This document shows, in pieces, positions 31,566 through 40,124 of a DNA stretch of 64,000 nucleotides. Source of the DNA: Arsenophonus sp. aPb (GTDB taxonomy: Bacteria; Pseudomonadota; Gammaproteobacteria; Enterobacterales; Enterobacteriaceae); the NCBI RefSeq assembly GCF_029873475.1, contig NZ_CP123499.1, positions 620,001 through 684,000 on the forward strand, in the 5' to 3' direction. Numbering within the stretch: position 1 is the stretch's first letter; every line of letters starts with the position of its first letter. Made by a program: the position numbers and the translations under genes. Below the pieces are notes generated by a model. It was not told the origin of the DNA and ran no database searches. It worked only from the letters and a program-made list of their open reading frames with translations.

Positions 31566-31859
31566 ATGCGGAAATTAGCGTTGATATTGTTGGCGGTACT
31601 TTGCTGGTTACAGTATTCACTGTGGTTTGGTAAGAATGGTGTCCATGACTATTTGCGTGTGAAAAATGAAGTTGCAGCGCTAGAGACGTTGAACATGACA
31701 TTTAAAGTACGCAATGAACGTTTATTTGCTGAAATAGATGATTTGAATGAGGGACGTGAAGCGATTGAGGAGCGAGCTCGAACTGAACTTGGTATGATTA
31801 GACCTGGAGAGTCTTTCTACCGTATAGTGAATGAGAATTCTTTTCCCAAACATAAATAA
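31566..31859 (+). CDS. ftsB: FtsB, cell division protein
   Basis: Bitopic divisome protein bridging FtsL and FtsQ. 97 residues from the ATG at 31566 ('MRKLALILLAVLCWLQYSLWFG'); a start 15 bases earlier has no family support. One membrane segment (about 3-20) is followed by 'KNGVHDY' and a heptad-rich coiled coil (about 28-65), then 'ARTELGMIRPGESFYR', which binds FtsQ. First gene of the ftsB-ispD-ispF-truD cluster. Confidence 0.94.
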   Translation: MRKLALILLAVLCWLQYSLWFGKNGVHDYLRVKNEVAALETLNMTFKVRNERLFAEIDDLNEGREAIEERARTELGMIRPGESFYRIVNENSFPKHK

Positions 31860-31952
31860 AATTTTTAATTAATAATATCTTGTCGGGCCTCAAAAATATT
31901 TAAAAATATTATGACGAAAAAGTAGTGATTCATAAAAAAACAGTCTAGAACA

Positions 31953-32681
31953 ATGAATAAATTCATATCAAATCATAAAATGCAGATTGCTGCTTTAATA
32001 CCTGCCGCTGGTATTGGCAGTCGCATGAAAGCTGATTGTGCCAAGCAATATTTGAAAGTAGCGGGGAAAACAATTATTGAGCATAGTATATCTGCCTTAC
32101 TTAAGCAGACAAGAATTTCCCAAATTATTGTTTCGTTGAATAAAGATGATATTTTTTTTCATCAATTAGCTATTGCAAAAAATCCAAAAATTAAAACTGT
32201 TACTGGGGGTTGTCAAAGGGCTGATTCAGTTTTGGCTGGGCTGAATTATTTATCAGACAATTTACAGCTAGATCCTTGTTGGGTTTTAGTTCATGATGCA
32301 GCTCGACCTTGCTTACATCAAGCTGATTTAGATAGTATTATTCATTTTATTGATAGTCAGCAATCTTCTTATGGTGGTATTTTAGCTGCGCCAGTAAGAG
32401 ATACAATGAAACGTTCAATTCAAGGAAAAATAGATATTAGTCATACTGTTGAACGAAGTGAACTTTGGCATGCGCTGACGCCACAATTTTTTCCTTTAGC
32501 GTTAATAAAAAACTGTTTGACTCAAGCATTAGCGCAAAAAGCAGTAATTACCGATGAGGCTTCTGCGCTTGAATATTGCGGTTACCATCCTCAATTGCTG
32601 GAAGGTAGAGTTGATAATTTGAAGGTTACTCAACCAGAAGATTTGATGTTAGCAGAGTTTTACCTTTCTCGCGTTTTATAA
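31953..32681 (+). CDS. ispD: IspD, 2-C-methyl-D-erythritol 4-phosphate cytidylyltransferase
   Basis: MEP-pathway enzyme making CDP-ME. 242 residues. The nucleotide-binding 'IPAAGIGSRMKADCAKQYL' motif, 'VHDAARPC', 'APVRDTMK' and 'ITDEASALEY' are conserved. The N-terminus is slightly longer than in E. coli; the ATG at 31953 has a poor ribosome site, and an internal ATG (31980) could also be used. Confidence 0.94.
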   Translation: MNKFISNHKMQIAALIPAAGIGSRMKADCAKQYLKVAGKTIIEHSISALLKQTRISQIIVSLNKDDIFFHQLAIAKNPKIKTVTGGCQRADSVLAGLNYLSDNLQLDPCWVLVHDAARPCLHQADLDSIIHFIDSQQSSYGGILAAPVRDTMKRSIQGKIDISHTVERSELWHALTPQFFPLALIKNCLTQALAQKAVITDEASALEYCGYHPQLLEGRVDNLKVTQPEDLMLAEFYLSRVL

Positions 32682-32704
32682 GACTATTGTTAGGAGTATC
32701 GTTC

Positions 32705-33217
32705 ATGCGGATTGGACATGGATTTGATGTGCATAAATTTGGTGGAGATGGCCCAATTACAATTTGTGGAGTGAAAATTCCCTATGAACAAGGATTAATC
32801 GCGCATTCCGATGGCGATGTCGTCTTACATGCATTAACAGATGCTATTCTTGGAGCAGCAGCATTAGGCGATATCGGTAAACACTTTCCTGATACCAGTC
32901 CCGCTTTTAAAGATGCAGATAGCCGCAGTTTGTTACGCGAGGCGTATTCGCAGGTGTTAAAAAAAGGATATTGTATAAGTAATCTAGATATCACAATTAT
33001 TGCTCAAGCACCTAAAATGCTGCCATATATTGCTGATATGCGCAAAAATATAGCAGATGATCTTGGTTGCCATATTGATGATGTCAATGTTAAAGCCACC
33101 ACGACGGAAAAACTTGGATTTATTGGTAGAAAAGAAGGCATTGCTTGTGAAGCGGTGGCTTTATTAGTAAAGGATAATAGTCATGACGGTGACAGCACTT
33201 CAGTGGCTGCATGGTAA
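32705..33217 (+). CDS. ispF: IspF, 2-C-methyl-D-erythritol 2,4-cyclodiphosphate synthase
   Basis: MEP-pathway zinc enzyme. 170 residues from the ATG at 32705 (TAGGAG 8 bases upstream; a start 18 bases earlier is not supported). Metal ligands lie in 'GHGFDVHKF', and 'AHSDGDVVLHALTDA' and 'TTTEKLGFIGR' are conserved. E. coli IspF ends about 11 residues earlier; here the tail runs on and overlaps truD by 35 bp. Confidence 0.95.
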   Translation: MRIGHGFDVHKFGGDGPITICGVKIPYEQGLIAHSDGDVVLHALTDAILGAAALGDIGKHFPDTSPAFKDADSRSLLREAYSQVLKKGYCISNLDITIIAQAPKMLPYIADMRKNIADDLGCHIDDVNVKATTTEKLGFIGRKEGIACEAVALLVKDNSHDGDSTSVAAW

Positions 33218-34232
33218 ACCAGTAGCAAGCGGAGCAATAAAATTAACCGCTGAAGATTTTATTGTGCGTGAAAATCTCGGATTTTTGCCTGAAGGTGAGG
33301 GTGAGCACCTCATGGTTTATGTTAGAAAGAAGGGTTGTAATACCCAATTTGTAGCCGAACAGCTGGCGCGTTTTGTTGGTATTTCTCCACGTAGTGTCAG
33401 TTATGCTGGATTAAAAGATCGGCAAGCAGTGACTGAACAGTGGTTTTGTCTTCATTTGCCAGGTAAGGAAGATCCCGATATTAATCAGTTTTCACTAGCA
33501 GGATGTGAAATTTTGCTAGCGAAACGACAAAAACGTAAATTACGTATCGGTTCATTAAAAGGCAATGATTTTGAGCTAACCATTCGACAAATTAGTGATC
33601 AGCAAGCGGTGGAAACACGTTTGCAACAAATCAGAACATTGGGCGTAGCTAACTATTTTGGTGAACAGCGTTTTGGTCGATCGGGTAATAATCTCGTGCA
33701 AGCTGAGCGTTGGGCAAAAGGTGAAATTGAAGTTAAGCAGCGAAACAAGCGTAGTTTTTATCTCTCTGCTGTTCGGAGTGTTATATTTAATTTTATCGTC
33801 AGCGAACGTATACTCAATAATAAAATACGTCAGATAATGGACGGTGATGTTATGCAATTAACCGGTAGTGGCAGTTGGTTTGTTGCTAAGAGTGAAGAAT
33901 TACCTCAATTACAAGAGAGATTGCAGGCTGGTGCAATCCAAATCACTGCTCCGCTTTATGGTGAAAAAGAATTAGGAACTCAATCAGTAGCAAAACTGTT
34001 TGAACAACGATGTTTAACCCATTTTTCTGTTTTATTGCCATTACTGCAAGCTGAACGAACAAATTTGATCCGGCGAGCGATCGTCGTTGTTCCACAAAAT
34101 ATGTATTGGGAATGGTTAGAAAAGCAATCCCTAAAACTGTCTTTTTCATTACCTAAGGGTAGTTTTGCCACCAGTGTAATAAGAGAATTAATCAATCAAT
34201 CGACTAAAAATATTATTGATATTGACGAATAG
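33183..34232 (+). CDS. truD: TruD, tRNA pseudouridine(13) synthase
   Basis: Makes pseudouridine-13 in tRNA-Glu. 349 residues. The catalytic Asp is in 'YAGLKDRQAVTEQWF'; 'NYFGEQRFGRSGNN' is the other family hallmark. The C-terminus is normal. The first 35 bp overlap the ispF end. In E. coli truD abuts surE; here 825 bp of gene-free DNA follows. Confidence 0.95.
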   Translation: MTVTALQWLHGKPVASGAIKLTAEDFIVRENLGFLPEGEGEHLMVYVRKKGCNTQFVAEQLARFVGISPRSVSYAGLKDRQAVTEQWFCLHLPGKEDPDINQFSLAGCEILLAKRQKRKLRIGSLKGNDFELTIRQISDQQAVETRLQQIRTLGVANYFGEQRFGRSGNNLVQAERWAKGEIEVKQRNKRSFYLSAVRSVIFNFIVSERILNNKIRQIMDGDVMQLTGSGSWFVAKSEELPQLQERLQAGAIQITAPLYGEKELGTQSVAKLFEQRCLTHFSVLLPLLQAERTNLIRRAIVVVPQNMYWEWLEKQSLKLSFSLPKGSFATSVIRELINQSTKNIIDIDE

Positions 34233-35057
34233 TATTCGATTAAAAATTAATTTTGTCGATGATAATTCTTATTATATTTATATAATAAAATTTGTAATTT
34301 AATAATTATATTAACAGTTTGTTTTTTAAAGATATTACATTTTTTGCAATAAGCAGCATTAAGGTAAAAATTTTATTTTGACATTATCAGTTAGATGTTA
34401 CCACTTGTTTACAACGCTTAATTAGTCAATGTTGTAATTAACTGAAGCTAAAACAAAATTGACTATAAATAGGTGATTAAATTTAAACAATAGGCATTAA
34501 AAGCAAGTGAAAATATTAAAATTTAATCAACAATAAGTTTAATAAAAAAATTAGCGGTTAATAGCTAGGACAGTGGTATTCCTGTTTTTATAAAAGTTAA
34601 TTTACTTATTTTGTCCATTATCGACTGGTCTTGTTGATAGTATTTAATCAACCATCCTTTATACTTTTTTAATATTTATTATAAATTTTTATTGATTGCT
34701 GTATTGCTAGTTAGATATTTGGTTAGGATAGGATATTGACTGGATATTATTTTGGCTTCTCTTGTTGATGTTATTTAAAAACAAAAATTGTAATTAGATA
34801 TTTTATTATTTTTCAGTCATTTGTTAAAAGAAACAAAATTATATTGTTATTTTATTACACTCACTTACGCTCATATTAGACCTTCATTTTCTATCATAAT
34901 TTGATGTGTTTTTATTGTTACTTAATGATATTCTTGCTGTAATCTATTATTGACGCTATTTTCAACCCATAATCTTTTTTTCTCATAGATGATAATAGTT
35001 GGATAAAATAGCCTGGTTCTTAATATATCGTTCAATATAAATCAACGGGATACAATA
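34233..35057. other. Gene-free AT-rich gap between truD and surE
   Basis: 825 bp without a supportable gene in either strand; mostly short A/T runs and stops. In related genomes truD and surE are adjacent or overlapping, so this is an expansion, either a worn-out insertion or a gene erased beyond recognition. It may hold the surE promoter. No inverted-repeat ends or transposase fragments were recognised. Confidence 0.6.
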
Positions 35058-35819
35058 ATGCTAAGGATATTGCTAAGTAATGATGATGGTGTAACAGCAA
35101 CTGGCATCCAAACGCTGGCAACTGCGTTACGTAAATATTATTTCGTTCAGGTTGTTGCACCTGATAGAAATCGAAGTGGAGCATCAAATGCATTAACACT
35201 TCATAAACCATTACGAATAGCCAAGTTAGCCAATGGAGATATCTCAGTACAAGGAACACCAACGGATTGTGTTTATTTAGGCGTTAATCAGCTTATTCGC
35301 CCCTCTCCTGAAATCGTCGTTTCGGGTATTAATCATGGACCTAACTTGGGTGATGATGTTATTTATTCTGGTACCGTTGCAGCAGCGACAGAAGGTCGTC
35401 ATCTTGGATTACCGGCACTTGCGGTCTCATTAAATGGCGATACACATTTCCAAACAGCGGCAGAGGTAACTTGTCATTTATTAAAATTATTACAAAAAAC
35501 GCCATTAAAAGCTGGTAATATTCTTAATATTAATGTTCCTGATATTCCTATGGCGGAAATTAAAGGTTACAAAGTGACACGGTGTGGTAGTCGTCATGCT
35601 GCTCAGAAAGTTTACTCATCTGAAGATCCAAGGGGAGATATGGTGTATTGGTTAGGGCCTGTTGGAGAAATATGTGATGCGGGCCCAGATACTGATTTTG
35701 CTGCAGTAGCAGCGGGATATGTTTCTATCACACCGTTACAAGTGGACTTAACCGCTTATAAGGATCAGCAAGTTGTTAAAGATTGGTTACTAAAAGCAGA
35801 GGCAAGTGAGGAATGCTAA
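35058..35819 (+). CDS. surE: SurE, 5'/3'-nucleotidase
   Basis: Stationary-phase nucleotidase and exopolyphosphatase. 253 residues. The metal site is 'LLSNDDGVTATGI' with Asp-Asp; 'APDRNRSGASNALTL' and 'SGINHGPNLGDDVIYSGTVAAA' are conserved. Its stop overlaps the pcm start by 7 bp, as in the surE-pcm-nlpD-rpoS operon. Confidence 0.96.
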   Translation: MLRILLSNDDGVTATGIQTLATALRKYYFVQVVAPDRNRSGASNALTLHKPLRIAKLANGDISVQGTPTDCVYLGVNQLIRPSPEIVVSGINHGPNLGDDVIYSGTVAAATEGRHLGLPALAVSLNGDTHFQTAAEVTCHLLKLLQKTPLKAGNILNINVPDIPMAEIKGYKVTRCGSRHAAQKVYSSEDPRGDMVYWLGPVGEICDAGPDTDFAAVAAGYVSITPLQVDLTAYKDQQVVKDWLLKAEASEEC

Positions 35820-36439
35820 AACGGTCAATGAGAGATTTATTGACACAACTACGCCATCAAGGGATTCAAGATGAAGCGCTATTGGCAGCTATTGCAAAAG
35901 TTCCTCGTGAGCGTTTTGTCGATGAAGCACTTTCACATAAAGCTTATGAAAATATTCCTTTACCTATAGGTTTTTCTCAGACCATTTCGCAACCTTATAT
36001 TGTTGCTCGTATGACGGAATTACTTGCGCTTTCTTCCACCGACCATGTATTAGAAATTGGTACCGGTTCGGGTTATCAAACCGCCATTTTAGCGCATCTT
36101 GTCGCGCGGGTTTTTTCGGTAGAACGTATCAAGGGATTACAATGGAATGCTAAACGTAGATTAAAACAACTTGATCTACATAATATTTCAACACGTCATG
36201 GCGATGGTTGGCTGGGATGGGCTTCTAAGGGGCCTTTTGATGGGATCATTGTCACAGCGGCGCCAGCAGAACTCCCTCTCGTGTTGCTTGAACAGTTGAA
36301 AGACGGTGGCCGAATGGTATTACCTGTCGGTGAGAAAAAACAGATGTTAAAAGTAATTAAACGCCAGGGTAATGATTTTCACGCTACAACGGTAGAACCC
36401 GTGCGATTTGTTCCTTTAATCCCTGGAAGTTTGGCATGA
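35813..36439 (+). CDS. pcm: Pcm, protein-L-isoaspartate O-methyltransferase
   Basis: SAM-dependent repair of isoaspartyl damage in proteins. 208 residues. The SAM motif I is 'VLEIGTGSGYQTAILA', preceded by 'LPIGFSQTISQPYIVARMTE' typical of the family. 'DGIIVTAAPAELP' marks motif II. It overlaps surE by 7 bp. Confidence 0.96.
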   Translation: MLKRSMRDLLTQLRHQGIQDEALLAAIAKVPRERFVDEALSHKAYENIPLPIGFSQTISQPYIVARMTELLALSSTDHVLEIGTGSGYQTAILAHLVARVFSVERIKGLQWNAKRRLKQLDLHNISTRHGDGWLGWASKGPFDGIIVTAAPAELPLVLLEQLKDGGRMVLPVGEKKQMLKVIKRQGNDFHATTVEPVRFVPLIPGSLA

Positions 36440-36593
36440 AATAGGTAATATTTTAGCGATAGATAATTTAAGGTTTTACTAATCTCTGCTTTAATAAACA
36501 TAATAATTTATTATTTAGCTAGCGCAATAAATTGTCGATTATGACTTACATCATCGATTTTTATTCAAGATTTGTCTTCATGGGAGAAGAAGT

Positions 36594-37649
36594 ATGAATT
36601 TTAACAGCCCAAAATTTGCGATTCGCTGGGCAACTATCAGTATAATAACAGGCACAATGTTAATAGGGTGCTCGACACCATATCATCCAGCAGCACCAAT
36701 TAGTAGTGTCCATGATAGTAGCCGCCCGACTAATACTTATCCTGCTGTCAATACTTCATCCAAAAGTACGCCAATACCCTCTTCTCCTAAAAATATTTCT
36801 GTTACCAATCAAAATAGTAGTATAAATCAGCCGATATATCAGCCAGTGATGCCAGCACCTAAGACTAATACCGATGGTCGAATAATTTATAACCGAAATT
36901 ATGATAATATCCAAAAAGGAAGCTATAGTGGTAACACTTACACTGTTAAAAGAGGTGATACCCTGTTTTATATTGCTTGGATAACAGGCAATGATTATCG
37001 TGATCTAGCGCAACGTAATAAAATTACAGAACCTTATAGTTTAAATGTTGGACAAGTACTTAATATTGATAATAGTTCTACCGATTCAGAAATAGTGGTT
37101 GCTAATCGTACTCCGAATACAAATGTTGATTCTCAGCCAACTAATGCGTATGCTTCATCTGTCAGTGAGCAAAATTCAGGTAAGATGTTACCGAGAGCAA
37201 CCAAGCCATTAACACCTTCTACGCCGCCTGCGACAACAGCATCTTCGGGCTTAAATAGTAATAGCGTAGTGAATACAGTAGGTAAGTGGCGCTGGCCGGC
37301 CGAAGGGAAAGTGATTGAAGTTTTCTCTGATGTACAAGGCGGAAATAAAGGCGTTGATATTGCTGGATCGCGTGGTCAGCCTGTTTTTGCAACTACAGCA
37401 GGAAAAGTGGTTTATTCTGGAAATGCATTACGTGGATATGGAAATCTTATAATAATAAAACATAACGATGACTATCTGAGTGCCTATGCTCACAATGATA
37501 CTATATTAGTTCGTGATCAACAGGAGGTTCAGGCAGGGCAAAAGATTGCCACTATGGGTAGCAGCGGTACAAGTTCGGTAAGATTACATTTTGAAATTCG
37601 TTACAAGGGAAAATCAGTAAACCCGTTGCGTTATCTTTCGCAGCGATAA
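36594..37649 (+). CDS. nlpD: NlpD, murein hydrolase activator lipoprotein
   Basis: Outer-membrane lipoprotein that activates amidase AmiC at the division site. 351 residues. The lipobox is 'MLIGC' near residue 26. A Ser/Pro/Asn-rich linker leads to a LysM domain ('YTVKRGDTLFYIAWITG', about 118-162). After a second linker comes a C-terminal LytM/M23 domain ('GVDIAGSRGQPVFA', 'GYGNLIIIKH', 'LHFEIRYKGKSVNPLRYL'). As in the family, the M23 zinc ligands are incomplete, so it is an activator rather than a protease. The rpoS promoter usually lies within this gene. Confidence 0.95.
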   Translation: MNFNSPKFAIRWATISIITGTMLIGCSTPYHPAAPISSVHDSSRPTNTYPAVNTSSKSTPIPSSPKNISVTNQNSSINQPIYQPVMPAPKTNTDGRIIYNRNYDNIQKGSYSGNTYTVKRGDTLFYIAWITGNDYRDLAQRNKITEPYSLNVGQVLNIDNSSTDSEIVVANRTPNTNVDSQPTNAYASSVSEQNSGKMLPRATKPLTPSTPPATTASSGLNSNSVVNTVGKWRWPAEGKVIEVFSDVQGGNKGVDIAGSRGQPVFATTAGKVVYSGNALRGYGNLIIIKHNDDYLSAYAHNDTILVRDQQEVQAGQKIATMGSSGTSSVRLHFEIRYKGKSVNPLRYLSQR

Positions 37650-37703
37650 CTTGGACAGATTGCTTGTCAATGCTGTCTGCATTATCAAGGGTAGGAGTGA
37701 CTG

Positions 37704-38693
37704 ATGAGCCAAAATTCGCTAAAAGTTAACGAGTTATATGACGATTTAGACGAAACTAGCATGGATGCGGAAGCTTTCGATGAAAGCTTGCTAAAAGAAG
37801 AGGACTTAAATCTAGAGCAAGATGATGATTTAGATTTATTTCAAAATATTAATCAACGTGTTCTAGATGCAACTCAGCTTTATCTTGGTGAGATTGGATA
37901 TTCACCTCTTCTGACAGCGGAAGAAGAAGTATTTTATGCAAGGCGCGCTTTACGTGGAGATGCAGCATCACGTCAGCGTATGATTGAGAGTAATTTACGT
38001 TTGGTTGTAAAAATTTCTCGTCGCTATAGTAATCGTGGTCTTGCCCTACTGGATTTAATTGAAGAAGGCAATCTTGGATTAATTCGGGCGGTTGAAAAAT
38101 TTGATCCGGAAAAAGGATTTCGTTTTTCAACTTATGCAACATGGTGGATCCGCCAAACTATTGAACGAGCAATTATGAATCAGACGCGAACTATCCGCTT
38201 ACCGATTCATATCGTTAAAGAGTTAAATGTTTATTTGCGTATTGCAAGAGAATTGGCTCAGAAACTTGATCATGAGCCAAGTGCCGAAGAAATTGCAGAA
38301 CGCTTAGACAAACCGGTAGATGATGTTAGTCGGATGTTACGACTAAATGAGCGGATTTCTTCTGTTGATACGCCAATTGGCGGTGATTCAGATAAAGCGT
38401 TACTTGATGTGTTATCTGATGATAACGATTCAGGGCCAGAAGGAACTATCCAGGCTAACAATATGAAAGAGAGTATTGTTAAATGGTTGTTTGAACTTAA
38501 TGCAAAACAGCGTGAAGTATTAGCGCGACGCTTTGGTTTATTAGGCTATGAATCGGAAACGTTAGAAGAAGTGGGGCGAGAGATTGGCCTTACTAGAGAG
38601 CGTGTTCGTCAGATACAGGTTGAAGGTTTGCGCCGATTGAAAGATATTTTGCATAATCAAGGCCTTAGTATGGAATCTTTATTTAAGACCTAA
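37704..38693 (+). CDS. rpoS: RpoS, stationary-phase/general stress sigma factor
   Basis: Sigma-70 family factor sigma-S. 329 residues. Region 1.2 'DATQLYLGEIGYSPLLTAEEE', region 2 'ESNLRLVVKISRRYSNRGLALLDLIEEGNLGLIRAVEKFD' (short pieces diagnostic) with the DNA-melting aromatic set in 'FSTYATWWIRQTIERA', region 3 and region 4 'ETLEEVGREIGLTRERVRQIQVEGL' are intact. It lies 54 bp after nlpD and ends at a strong terminator. Confidence 0.98.
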   Translation: MSQNSLKVNELYDDLDETSMDAEAFDESLLKEEDLNLEQDDDLDLFQNINQRVLDATQLYLGEIGYSPLLTAEEEVFYARRALRGDAASRQRMIESNLRLVVKISRRYSNRGLALLDLIEEGNLGLIRAVEKFDPEKGFRFSTYATWWIRQTIERAIMNQTRTIRLPIHIVKELNVYLRIARELAQKLDHEPSAEEIAERLDKPVDDVSRMLRLNERISSVDTPIGGDSDKALLDVLSDDNDSGPEGTIQANNMKESIVKWLFELNAKQREVLARRFGLLGYESETLEEVGREIGLTRERVRQIQVEGLRRLKDILHNQGLSMESLFKT

Positions 38694-38720
38694 TATCTTT
38701 TCAATATCGCTAATATTATT

Positions 38721-38746
38721 AAGGTGGGAGGAAAACCCACCTTTTT
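38721..38746 (+). terminator. Terminator after rpoS
   Basis: AAGGTGGG (38721-38728) pairs with CCCACCTT (38736-38743), then TTT. It is 27 bp after the rpoS stop. Confidence 0.85.
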
Positions 38747-38754
38747 GTTTGTCA

Positions 38755-39052
38755 TCAGGCGGGCACGCCGCTATAAAATTTAAAATCGCTATCCGGCGTT
38801 TGGATTAATTCAGCCTCGATGTTAGCAAAATATTGGATCCTTTGCTGAATGTTTTCACTAGAAATAGCTTGCGCTAAAACTAAATAATCTTGATAGTGGC
38901 GAAATTCTGATCTGAGTAGTGAAATATAGAATTTAGCTAAGGGTGTTTCGAGATGGGGGCAAGTTTAGCAAAACGCTCGCAAGAGCGCGCTTCGATATAA
39001 GAGCTAATGATTAGTTTATCAATTAATGTATTAGGTTTATGATGACAAATAT
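38755..39052 (-). pseudogene. miaE: miaE remnant, 3' part (tRNA hydroxylase)
   Basis: C-terminal half of MiaE, the di-iron enzyme hydroxylating ms2i6A37 in tRNA. Reading leftward, one frame gives 'NTLIDKLIISSYIEARSCERFAKLAP', then after a small deletion another gives 'PLAKFYISLLRSEFRHYQDYL' and ends '..YSGVPA' at the stop 38755-38757. The frameshift and the IS insertion at its upstream end make it non-functional. Identification is by memory of MiaE motifs (EARSCERF, RSExRHYxDY). Confidence 0.8.
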
Positions 39053-39844
39053 AGCACTGTTGCAAACATGGATAGGGACAGCGCTTCTGTGTAATAACAG
39101 AGAATTACATTTAAAAAAGTCTGTTCACCAGATGTACCTCATTTAAGGGATGGCCATAGTAAAAGGGTGCTGCTTGACCTCTATGCGGCGCCCTGATCGC
39201 TTTAATTCCTTATATCATCGTGTCAGCAGTCTGCATCGATTTGAAGCCTAAAGTGGCATTGTTATATTTCAGCTTGACATGATCGCATTCGATCACCTTG
39301 TTTCTGTGCTTTATCTGTCAGTACTCAACATCTGGCGGGAATTTTCCCACCTGCTTCAGGAATGCCAGAGCACAACCATTTGCAGGCGCTTTGTCCATAT
39401 TGATAAATTGGGAAAGCTGCTACTTTTTCACTTTATTAAGCATTTTATCTAGAAACCAATATGCCGCTTTGGTATTAGGGTGTGATGAAAGAGTAAAATC
39501 AATGGTGTGAACCCTGTTATTGACAGCCCGGAACAGACAGGGTCAGTGACCATTAATCCTCACCTAGGCTTCATCGATATACCATGGAGTGAAACGGGAG
39601 GAATTATGTCAGTACCAATGCAGTGGTTTTTCTATCTCAGGGCGTAGTGTTAAACCCAACGATAAAGGGTAGTGGGATCGACACTTAAAGTTGGCGATAA
39701 CTGATGCCATATTTGCAGTATCAGTGTACCGCCCAAAGGATGATGTCATGGATAAAGTGTCAGTCTTTAAAAACATTCATATTGGGGAGCATTGATTAAG
39801 TCGTTAGGAAAGATTATCAGCGCTCTGATCATTGCAACAGTATC
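39053..39844 (-). mobile_element. Decayed IS6-family (IS26-like) element inside miaE
   Basis: About 792 bp, close to the 820 bp of IS26. Left end AGCACTGTTGCAAA (39053-39066) and right end ATTGCAACAGTATC (39831-39844) match the IS26-type terminal repeat GGCACTGTTGCAAA. The transposase on the minus strand is full of stops and frameshifts, but segments are readable: 'WYIDEA', 'FTLSSHPNTKAAYWFLDK', 'KHRNKVIECDHVKLKY', 'ATLGFKSMQTA', 'FYYGHPLNEVHLVNRLF'. It is non-functional, an old insertion. Confidence 0.85.
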
Positions 39845-40122
39845 GATTTCTCCTTTTAGCGTATCAATATTGCCAATTTTCTTATCAGCAGAATCTTCGA
39901 AAGGTTGTAACCATTCTAATAATGTATCACTGCTCTGTTCATCAACGGCATATTTTCGCAACAGCAGCATAGCACTTTGTGCAGCTTTTAGTTCACATAA
40001 CAGCTGCTCGCATAAAATAATGGCTAAGTTTTCAGGCTGACTTGCTTTGCCTATCCATGCTGTGACGTTTCACAGGCTAAAAAATGGTTAATTGGGTCAA
40101 GTAATTTTGCATCATATAACAT
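39845..40122 (-). pseudogene. miaE: miaE remnant, 5' part
   Basis: Starts at ATG 40120-40122, two bases after the mutS stop, 'MLYDAKLLDPINHFLACETSQHG', then an early frameshift, then 'WIGKASQPENLAIILCEQLL' and 'CELKAAQSAMLLLRKYAVDE'. This matches the N-terminal half of MiaE (CELKAAQ, LLLRKY). The IS6-family element separates it from the 3' part. Confidence 0.75.
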
Positions 40123-40124
40123 AA

